From contig NC_092798.1 in the NCBI RefSeq assembly GCF_918797505.1, positions 12,165,501-12,229,500 on the forward strand: a stretch of DNA of 64,000 bases. Reading direction: 5' to 3'. Below the pieces are notes generated by a model. It was not told the origin of the DNA and did not search any database. It saw only the letters and a program-made list of their open reading frames with translations. Shown here one piece after another: positions 35,831-47,100 of the stretch. Made by a program: the position numbers and the translations under genes. Within the stretch, counting starts at the first letter, position 1. Each line of letters begins with the position of its first letter. This DNA comes from Bemisia tabaci (lineage: Eukaryota > Arthropoda > Insecta > Hemiptera > Aleyrodidae).

Positions 35831-38800
35831 TAAATCAATTTCTCTTTCTTTAACGGCAATTTCAACAATCCAAAGATATAAGTGGAAAGTAAATAGAAGT
35901 ACATTGTTATGTATATACTTTATTCAAATTCCTGCATTTAAGGTTTTTGTAGATTGTACAAAAGGATAAGGAAGTTGATTAGCTTCCGTGGTTTTTATTT
36001 CTCTTTTTTCATTATTTATTTTATCAAGTTTTCGCGTGTCAGTGATGTAGCGAGAGTGACTCAACTCCCAGACGTTAAGTAATTGAAAGATATTTTCTAG
36101 CTAATTGATTTTGAACCTAGACACAGCAGATTAAGCTTAATTTTAATGTTAATGGAATTGAAGGGTACTGTTGTTTAAGCACCAGGATTTCAGTTTTTGT
36201 TTTTGAGTTCAAGCACTGTAAACGGGCTCCGCATCGACCCGCTGAATACAGTGCAAAATTTATAAGTCTACGAATTTAATTGGACACCCAAGTAATTCTA
36301 GAGTTCATTTTTCATTTTGAAACTAGTTTATTTTCATAAAGTGTCTATCAAGAATACTCAGTGCATTAAAAGATGTTTAGATAGGTAATTTATTTTTATA
36401 CCTCAAGTCAGTAAAGTATCGAGTTTTCTTAATTTATTAATTTATTCAACTTTTTTCTTGGTATTCTCAAAAAGGACAGAAGAAGCATCTTTTTCGCCCA
36501 GTACAAACTAACCATCAAGCTTCACTTAAAGCTAGTGTCGAAATTTTTAGAGCACATGATAATTATGTTGTGTGAAATTACTTCGTTAATGCTATGAAAG
36601 TGCTTAACTCCTGTAAATATCACCAGTTATCCGTAAGACAACATTTTTTTACCGTTATCTAAGTAAACCTTGTAATTAAAGTTGTTTCTACTTCTCCATT
36701 TTCCTTTTGCAAACCCTCAATTTAAATACTAATTCAAAGTATTATTTTCTTAAATAAAGTGTAATATAATCCCCTTGTCCTCTCGCCATTCAAGTGGAGC
36801 AGTTCTATAAATAAATGTAACTTGATAAATTGTCCATATGCCATGTATTTCTTCTTTTTCTTACGCATATAACCACTAAAATCAGAGTCTACAAAGCTAT
36901 TAAGCTTTGTAGACTCTCATACATATATTACGACCCCAAACATGTTCAAAATAAAACTCTTTGTCAAAGAGTTGGAAATAGTTACTTAGTTTCCTTGCTG
37001 AGGAGTGATGAACAAAACTGAAAATATGCAGCAGGACTTTTAGTCGATCAGGATGTATATATATATACACACACTCAAAAAATGAGTATTTTATAATCTC
37101 TACAAAATCCAGCTATGAAAATTACTGCTCTTTTAAATTTTTCGTAGAATAACTTCAGGGATACCTAGAATTTCATGGTGGAAAAAAAACATGTTGTCAG
37201 ACACTGAAGAAAATCCAAATTTTTCGGCCTAAGGCATATACTAGCCACCTTTAAATGCCATTTTTTTCGTAAGTCTGTCACTAAAGTCAAGTTTGTTAAA
37301 TGCAAGGCAAAATAAAGAACTAAAATCTTCTTGAATTCTGAAAAAGATAATCGAGACAAATTAGAGTTGATAAAAAAAGGCACCCTCACAAATACTTATA
37401 AATTCATATTTTATTAAATTTCTCCAAGGTCAAAAAATTTCCAAGGGACGCCATCCATACATAAACATGTACATTTAATACAAAAAAATTTGAATTGTAA
37501 ACATAACAAATAATACAAGGACTGAGTGGCACTGCAAAACTCATATCAAATTCTTGGTTACTAAGAGGTTTCCGAAATTTACAAAAGAGATTATTGGGCA
37601 CATCAGGTCTTCCATTAAGCTCAACCGACATGGAAGGTCGGAAATTCATTTAATGACTTTTCAGTTTATTTAGAGTTGAATTTGTAAGGTCAAATTTTTT
37701 CACTCAGACAATTAACAAAAATTATGCGAGGGCTTTACGCTCAAATCTTAGTGGTTACAGCTGCCCACAGATCATGCAAACCTAAATTTCAAACTGGCGG
37801 AATCAATCAGTCAGAGATCTGACGACACAACTTCACTGGCTACACAAGTCATCTGCGACCTTACAACACAATCGACATAAAGGTCCTGATTTGTAAATCT
37901 TGAAAATAAATTTTATCATTGTTGAAAGTACCAGCAAAATCGTCAGGAAACAAAATTATGACTTGTGGAGATGAGTACACACCAATGAAACACTTATTTT
38001 CGAAGATTCCATATTCTGTCTTGAATTTCCGAATTCCTTTTTTAAATGGCTCTTACAGTCATTTCCTGTAACACTATCACAGAAACCTCTGGACAAAAAC
38101 TTTGAACATTGTCTGCCTTCAGAATACAAGGGAAACTGAAGTATTAGAGATAAAACAAAAAAATTAAATTAAATAGGTACCACATTCTTGAGAAACAGTC
38201 AAGAATGACGACAGAGACAATTTTGTCTTGTTAGAAAGTTAAAATACTTTTTGATCAAAAATAATCTTGAATTTTTTTATTTATTTTTTTTTTTTTTTTT
38301 TTTTTTTTAGAAAAAGGTGGTCTTTTTTTCGGCAGTGTCCACATTCTGCCCATTTAGTAAGGGTAACCTAAAACTGTCAGGTTACAATTTATTCACCCAG
38401 TGTAAATCACAGATAGAAAGAGAGGTACATGGACTATTATATAAGGAGATAATTACAGCACATCCTTGAACAGTTTTTCATTATAATTGTTCAAGGAAAA
38501 CTATGGACACAGCGGACATTTTGAATATCAACACATATTTAAGTAAATTTACATCTCATGTTACAAATAAGTGATTTGAAGTTTGAAACTCCTGATTATG
38601 GAAAAAAGGAAATTACCTGTTCACATTTAATAAATAGAATGTCTTGAAATAACTCGTTTTGCCTCTGGTTCAGTAAGAAAATCGGTTTGTGGGGCTTTGA
38701 AACTGTTAAAAATGGTTGATTTTTTGAAAAATACTTAAAGATTCTTCAAAAAGTGCTTGAAAAGCACATAATGTTTTAGTCGAAAGACTGTACAAACCAT

Positions 38801-40726
38801 GAGAAAAATTATTGGCAGGCCAGTCATTCACTGCCCTTTGCTGACTTGGGGCTGGCGACAGGCATGACACCAAAATTATTGAAAGTCACAATAAACCCCT
38901 TACGATAAGCATATTAAATTTTTAATTTACAGTACTTTTGGTTGATGTAAGAAGTTCCTACATCTCTCCTTCACTCTGAGAGCTAAATAATTTACCTTAT
39001 CAATTGTATTTATTGATAAATTCATGAGAAAGCAGAACTTCACAATTACATTTACCTTGTTAATTTCATCTTCATTTATTCATATCAACTTCGTTTTGTT
39101 AGAAAACTTTAAATGAAAATTGTACATCATGGAAAACGGCTTTGAATATTTGGTGCACATCAAGCTGCTCTGCACGCAAGACTGCCAGATTGTAAGAAAA
39201 AATCTGAATATTTTTTGTTCAGTTAAATGGGGATATGTGCTGAATTTTCAGCAGAATTTGGCGACAGTGTCTGTGCACCTCCTTGCACGACTGTGCAGGG
39301 AGATCGGGCTCATTTCTTACACCCAAACTGAAGCTGAAAATCATGAAAAATAGGAATAAAAATAGAGGTACATATTTTCGATGCTGGAATGCCCTTTGGA
39401 TTGCATTTTGCAAAAAGGGCTCAAGAGTATTCTAATGTCCCTAAGATTGTGCAACTTTGTTCGCCTCGCAAACCCATCATCAGTTTGTTCAACCATCACA
39501 TATTCATGGCTGAAGTCAGAAAATGCATATCTTTCATCGCAACTTTGAACATTTTGGCCCATGTTTTTTTTTTTCTTCTTCAAAAGAAAACTAGCCAACA
39601 TTTTCCTATAAATTTTCTTTGAGTTTTGTCTACTTGCTCATGAGTATTCTTAGATGATTTCAATAAGGTAAATTGATTAGTTTTCTTTTAAAAAATAAAA
39701 CATTATCTGATATTTTTTAACACCGCAATAGAGATATGCATTTTTTGACAGTAGCCATTCCTGCAGAGAAAATTAAAGTTGCTGGAAAAGTGGGACCATC
39801 TTAACGTTTGTCGTTTTTTTCTTAACTTCGACCTTATTAAAATATGTTTTTCTCAGAGCATGATATGGTATGAAATACATAATACATACACAGATACATG
39901 ATATGGTGTAGTGTAGGGTTGGAAGGAGGTTACTTCTGTCTTAAAACGTTTCTCCTACTCTTAGCTTAAAATAACTGACCCCATCAAAACCTGAGCCCTT
40001 TGAAAGAACCGAACTTAAACATGAACCTTGCTATGATTGCTACTTTGTAACCAAAGAAAAAAAACATCTGAACCGGAAAAAATTCAATAGAAGACGTTGC
40101 CTGTTGAACATAGGAAAAAGAAAAAGTATAAACAGAAAAAAACATGGATGAAATTGAATTGAGAGTCACACATATTTAAGTAGAAAGTACAGAAACTGTA
40201 AATGAAGGGCAGATTTTAAGGAAATTTAATTAAATTAATTTTGCTAGACATCATTAACCCTCTTCACAGTCGTAGAGAGATCAAATTCGTTGAAGTCTGA
40301 GGCATCTTGGACTAAGTTTCGAGAGAGTATGACATTTGGAAATAGAAGTAAGTGAATTTGCCACTGATGTTTCTTTCTCTTTTCTTAAGGAAAAACTACG
40401 AAGCAATGTTGGAGCTCAGGAAAACAGAGGTCTCATTTTCAGAGGAAGCACAATTGATACATTGATGGGGAGAATAAAAATAGGGTGTTCCTTACATTTG
40501 AAAAATTATAGTATCAAACCTCAAATACACACTGAGTAACAAAACGCTCTTTTCAAAGAACCGCAATATAGAAAAAAAAGGAAAAACATATTCACCTCTC
40601 AATAAAAAAGTGGAACAAAAAAATATTCTTGATACACAGTCAATCATTCACATCAACAGGAGGATGAATGCATTGGCTCTATGATATCAATCAAGCCGCA
40701 CTAAAGGAATGACTTCTTCATCAGAA
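35831..40726. other. Region between the convergent Nipped-B and Atf-2 genes
   Basis: Nearly 5 kb with no recognisable coding sequence. The right part should include the Atf-2 3' UTR on the minus strand. Complement AATAAA signals occur at about 39008-39013, 39074 and 37408-37413, but none can be preferred. Other contents: a perfect hairpin at 36884-36917, a TA/CA microsatellite at about 37057-37077 and a T run at 38285-38308. Confidence 0.5.
36884..36917. repeat. Perfect 15-bp hairpin with 4-base loop
   Basis: Arms 36884-36898 and 36903-36917 (agagtctacaaagct and its exact complement) around the loop atta. It is too short for a typical animal pre-miRNA. Confidence 0.9.
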
Positions 40727-41181
40727 TCAACTAGATACTTTCGTCTTTTTTTTTAAATACGATTCACAGCCAGCCTTCTCTGATTGAACGGCGATGGCGT
40801 TGGGATTGCACTTGATGACAGGGATGAACTGATCAAGATCACAGCTAGACAAAGCTATTTTCTTGACAGGCTCTTGCGTATTTGGCGACTTGACAACCAC
40901 GACGATCGACTGAGCAGCACCAACTGGAGTGAGCGTTCCTGAAGAAAATTGCGGAACTGAAGTTGTTGAGCTGATGGCGCTGACAGGAGTTGAAGTAGGC
41001 GGTGCAGGCGCGATGTCAACTGGTTTGTTACTGCTCAATTTCTGTTGCAGCAGCACGCGTAATTTTGAGCTATTAACCTTTTCCTTGTCGGATACTTCTT
41101 GGCTCAACTGTGAGAGAAAGTGATCCGGAATTAATTGCTCTAGTAAGTTGGGAGGTGAAGTGGACTTTGGTGCCTCAGAGT
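40727..41181 (-). CDS. Atf-2: Atf-2 last exon
   Basis: 150 codons plus stop. The sequence is Ser/Thr/Pro-rich with L-I-P-D-H-F-L-S-Q-L-S-Q, a Gln/Leu segment and S-I-V-V-V-V-K-S, and ends in a lysine-rich tail. The true frame opens upstream of the TTG at 41107, at the acceptor (41181), in phase with the bZIP exon. The family is weakly conserved here, so the exon rests mainly on phase and open frame. Confidence 0.85.
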
Positions 41182-44100
41182 CTGAAAAACAAAATTAGGA
41201 AACAAAGAGCCTCCCTAAAAAAGGGCCTCTTTTGGCCCCTTTTCGGGAACCCGGGGATTTCGTTCGTTTGTGGCTTAAATGAAACCTTATGATGAGGTAA
41301 GCCTCCAGTAAAAATTTTAGCTTGAGTATACGTCTAGTTTCCGAGATACAGCGTTGCAAAGTTGGCATATTTGAGCTTTAAAATTCTCATATTCTCAGGT
41401 ATCTTATTTTCTCAGAACGATTCAATTGGATGTTTTAAGATATTTTGTGACATTTTATCAAATGTTAGTATTATTATCGAATGCATATTTCAATTGAAAC
41501 ATTAATACTACTAATTCTGTTAAAACAACGTTGCAAAGTTGACATAAAAACCTATAAAAAATGTTCGTTTTATCAAGTTTCTTGACTTAAAAACGAACTT
41601 AAAGACGGCTAAAAGATATGCTTTTGGGGTTTAGATGCAATTTTATGATAGACTAAGGCTTTTGTTAAAATTTAACTCAAAATGCAAGTATAGTTTTAAT
41701 GATACAGGGTTGCAAAGTTTATATATTTGAGCTTTAAAAATGTCTATATTTTTGAGTTCTGTGTTTAAGAAGCTACTTTTGTAGAATTTAATCACGATTT
41801 GAAGCAGGAAATCAACCATTTATGTCATCTGTAGATGAATGTTTGTATTTGAAGAAGAATTCTTTGACCGGTGGTGATACAGCGTTGCCATGCTTAAAAC
41901 TTTGAACTCTGTATGGATTATGCTTTTTTCTTGTTGAACATGACTTCAATGGGTATCTTAACTCGTATCAAGGCAAAATATCAAGGGCTGATGTCAGTCC
42001 CAGGTAACGATTGGTTTTGGAAAAAATACTGCTGCCAAGTTTATTCATAATTCTTTTCAAACAAAAAATATTAAAATGATTTTAAAATAAAGATGCTTCT
42101 AATTTAATTTTTTAACTTTTATTTATTTTGTTTAATTTTTTTTGGTAATTTGTTTAGACTTTTGTGATTTTTTTATATTTATTTATGAATATCCGTGAAA
42201 ATATTTTTTTCGATTGATACGTGAGTATAGTCTTGCCCTCAAATATATAGCAAGTACCTCAACATGTTGCCGATTTTTTACTTTTACCAAGTATCTCAAT
42301 TATTTTGAGGCATCTAGATCAAAGATTTGTTTTCAACATGCTCTATACATATATGAGCTTGTTATGATTGGCACTGCCAAGACACTGCACCGTTGCGTAT
42401 TGAGAAAATGCAACTTTTTTCCTGATATATTTCACTGGGAGATGGATGTATTTTTTATCAGAATGGAGGGGTCAGCGAATGCTACCAAGAATTTACATCC
42501 AGTGCCGAGATCATAATGTGAATGCTTAAATCCATTTTGAAATACTAGTATGAAACATGACAATAGCCTGGTCCTATTCTCTTCGGAATGCTGTCACTGT
42601 GACACAGAGGTCTTAATACTATGAGGACAACCATCAACAAAAATGGAACTTTAACAACTTATTAATGAAAAAATAGTTAGTAGCCATGCCGAAATAATAA
42701 TTTTTGACAAATCCATGCAACAATATTTTAATAATTTTAAGTATTTTATTCTTTTAATTTCTTTTTCTATAGATTTATTTATTTAATTTTTTTTTAATTT
42801 TCTCATCATTTGTAATTCTTAAGTCGAAGATATTCTATTCTTTAAGGAACAATGAATGTATTGTCTGTATCAAGATTTATTTGTACTCAAAAAACTAGAG
42901 CGTTTCCATAGTTTATGTTCATTTTTGCATTCTGCCTAAAAAAAAGTAAAATTGACAACCAAGGCAAGGTAGAATTTTCTAGATTTTGAAAGCAACACTG
43001 ATGCTCAGCCATTCATTGTATGCCATAAATTCACTTGGATTACGTTTTAAAATCAGACAATTATTGGAAGTATCCTTATTTTAAACTTATTTTATAATGG
43101 AATGTTTATAGAAACTTAAATAAAATTGGCAACGGTGCCATTTTAATTCCAATTTTCACCTAGGATTGACAAAAGTCCTCCACATTTCTTTGTTTCACAA
43201 TATCACTTTTCAACATTGTTCAATCTTGTCTTCAATAAAATAACACAAAATAGACATTTTCCCAGATACAAGTTGAAAACTTTGCAACACTGTATTATCG
43301 TATCCTTTTATAAATTAAACTATGCATCTACGAGTATCACTAATTGTTGATTCTATGCCCCAAAATACAGTTCGATCTTCAGTAATAGCGGTTTGTGAAT
43401 GAGAAACTTTAAAAAATGAGCTTTTTAAAGCTGAAAAATGTAAACTTAGCAACGTTGTACTGCCAAAACAAGGCTTACGCATGAGTCAAAATTCTTACTG
43501 GAGACTTTTCATATTATAATTTATCGTGTGCACCTCGTGTAAGTATTGTAAAGTCATTTTTGAAGTTGGTTTTTCGAAGAAAATCCATAAAAATATGAGA
43601 ATTTTAAAGCTCAAATATGCCAACTTTGCAACGCTGTATCTCGGAAACAAGACATATACTCAAGCTAAAATTTTTACTGGAGGCTTGCCTCATCATAAGG
43701 TTTCATTTAAGCCACGTACGAATGAAATCCCCGGGTTCCCGAAAAGGGGCCATTTTTAGGGAGGCTCTTTGATGAAATAGGCAATTGTAGATGACGATTT
43801 GAAGATGAGACAATTGAGAGCAGAGGTCAATAGTTTGATCAGACGCTCCATTTTTCAATGTGCTAGCAAAACTAGAAACTTTTCGTGAGGGAGGCCAAAG
43901 GGGCATCTCATTAAAAGGGGTCTAGGGGTACCATGAGATTCCCCACCATTGGGATCTATCTGTGGGACTCCCCCACTTCAAAGGAGAGTTTGGGATATTT
44001 TTTGAGCGCTAAGTAAAGGGGAGATTCAGGGACTTCCTCTGAAAAATTTTAAGAATTTGAGTTGTCTCGGAAGCCATTTTGAGCTGTTCTCACCAAAAAA

Positions 44101-47100
44101 TTGATCAATATACAATTTCAAAGACGAAAGACACATTACAGAATTAACCCTTTGTGTCGACTAATTATTAGTACCTCTGCTTTGTAAAGATTGCTTAGGA
44201 AAATAATTGAGTTTTCAGTACCTTGAACCATGGCTTTCGTGACAGGACAATCCTTATGAGCAAGGAGAAGTGTTTTTAGCTGAGCTACTTCAGCGCGTAA
44301 ACAAGTAACTTCCGTTTGAAGCTTTGTATTTATCATCTGCATGGATCCTGCGCTTTTCTCCAACTGTTCAACCCAAGTCTTCCTCTTTTTACGACTTCTC
44401 ATCGCTGCCACCCTGTCAAAAATAAAGACAAAGCATTAGATAGGTACTCAATTATCATAATGAACTGGTATCCGGTATGTGACACTCGGGGGCTACAACC
44501 TAAAAGCACAGGGGCCAAATTTTTTTGTAGGTAAGCTTTCATTTGTGGACAAATAGTCACTGCTCTGACGTAAGGGCGTATTTCTATTTGCACATGAGCC
44601 CTGAAAAGCGACAAGTTATATGGAGAGCAGGGTGAAAGAGAAGCGACAAAATGTGACCAAATCTGTGAAAAGAGACCTAATTTTTCGGAGGAAAATTTTC
44701 CTTAACCTTTTTCAAATGCATTACGGAAGAATATTTGGAAATTTTGGGGCAAGTTTGATCCTGGGAGCTCAAAAATTGAAGAAGATATGAATCTTGAAGT
44801 TCTGAGACAGAAACTCTTCAGTTGTAGAAAAATGAGGCTTCAGCTTTTGCAAAAAGATAGAGAAAATTTTCTCCCGGAAGATAAGATCCCTTTCTACAGA
44901 TTCGATCACAAATAAAAGGATGTTCATCTCAGCTATTTGATAGCTACTAGATGGTTGAAACCGTAGTAGGATTTAATTAATGAATCTAACTTGCTGAAAA
45001 ACTCGACTTACAATAAAATATCTGTCTCTCTAAGCTGTCTAATGATCATTGAGACCTTTTTTGTACTTTATTATTTGTACTTCATTTTTCTTTTGGCTGT
45101 GATGAAATTGTGATGCTGTGACAATAATGCTTACCTATTCCTCTCCCTTTTGAGCATTGTTTCTTTGTCTACTTCATCTGAACTAGAATGAGCAGAGTTC
45201 CGTGATTGAGACTTTTCCTGTGAAAGAAAAACACGAGGGAATTGAGTACAGTGTGGACATTTTCAAACAAAGCTTTCAAAGAATATTTTTGAAAGAGCCA
45301 AGGTAAATTTCACAAAAAATGGGTTATTGATAAAGGCCGTTTTGGGGGCCACCCTGAATTTCTTTGACTCTACGATCTTTTACACACTGAAAGTCTACAT
45401 TTTCTAGAATGCATAATGACTAAATTATTTTCTGGATTTTTGGTTGGTTGTGGCCAAATATGTACTAGCAAAAACACAGGCATTAAGGCCAATTTTGGCG
45501 AGTAATGCGGGTTTTGCAGTCGAATGCCAAATATTCTGGAATTTCCACTTTAATCTGCCTTCAGACCCACGTTGGGACCAGCGTTAGACAAAAAAACAGA
45601 CCGAAAATTACCAAATTATGATGCGATCTGTTCAATTAGCAAACAATTTTTAAGATGAGGAAATTCTGCAAGGCTGGACAGGAAAATGCCCCTTATCGAC
45701 TCTCCTCCTATTTTACAATAAGGAAGATACATTATCCTTTAGAAAATCAAATGTGCTAGAGAATCTAGGATATCTTAAAAAACAAAGATTTGTGGTTTTG
45801 TCATTTCACTGACAATACGCATAGAATACTTATATATATAAAGTCGCTTTACAACGCACTCTGGCGTTCCACGACACCCAAACGCCACATATGCCTGTCT
45901 TCCCAGAGGTTATCGGGCAACTGACACCGCAACATCTCTTCGTCAACGCCCTGCCGCCAACCCTTTACAGGACGTCCCCGTCGCCTCTTCCCAGGTGGTA
46001 CCCAATCCAAAACTTGTTTGGGCAACCTCTCCTCCGACATTCTTTGCACATGTCCATACCAGCATAACTGCCTGGACATGACGTCGTGCACGATATCTTT
46101 CTCAACCTTCATCACCTGGCGAATTCTCTCATTACGGACACGGTCCCGTCTCGAAATGCCGGCAGATCGCCGCCAAAAATCCATTTCAGTTGCCCTCAAC
46201 ATTTCTTGCGTGGATCAGAGAGCCTTGGGGACTATGATTTATTTTACAGTGGAGTGCCAAAACATCAGCGTGCACAGCAGGGTGTCGCAATTCTGATCCG
46301 CAAAAAATTTCGAAAAAATATTAAGAACTGGGAAGCCATCAACGCTCGCATGATTAAGATGAACCTAACTATGCACGGTCACAGAGTCACTGTTTTGGGG
46401 GTATACGGGGTCAATGATGATGCTACCATCGCACTTAAGGATCAGTTTTTTGAAGAACTGGACGAGGAGGTAGTGAAGGTAGGACCTGGGAGAGAAGTCC
46501 TTGTGTTGGGAGATCTAAATGGAAGAACGGGATCCCGGGTTAACAGTAAAATCGTTGGCCCGTTCGGTGAAGTTACAGTGAACGACAACGGAAGCCGCAT
46601 TATCGACGTTTGCGAGCAGAGGGAATTAAAAGTATTGAACGGGTTCTACCAACACAAGGATATTCACAAATATACTTGGGTCCAACCTACCCGCGGCTTA
46701 AGATCCATCATTGACTACGTGCTCGTTAAACAGGTAACAAACCTGAAGATCCAGCAGGTGAGGGTATGTAGAGGACTCTCCTGCGGTAGTGACCACTATT
46801 TCCTCAGAGCGGATGTAGCCTTTCCCGCTCGTGTGTCGCAGAACGATCAAGGCGACAATCAACAACCGGAGCGACAACGCGTACATCAAGTTCAGTACAA
46901 CATCGATAGCCTAAAGCACCCGAGTGTCAAGGCTCTGTACGCAAAACGCCTGGATGAAAAGTTAGGAGATGCGTGCGATGGCAGTACGGAAGAGCGGTAT
47001 GAATTCATTAAGAATTGCGTTCACTCGGCGGCAGCGGAGGCCCTGGGGGTTTCTGATCAAAAAAATGATAACAGAAAACCGTACTGGTGGGATGCGGAGG

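Noticed and set aside
42214..42516. 100-codon open frame in the centre of the foldback-like element, considered as a transposase remnant
   Set aside because: No catalytic motif or similarity to any transposase I can recall; composition like the AT-rich surroundings.
46086..46204. N-terminal extension of the retrotransposon frame from the ATG at 46086
   Set aside because: This stretch is the antisense of the inverted C-terminal piece; the frame is open by chance across the inversion junction.
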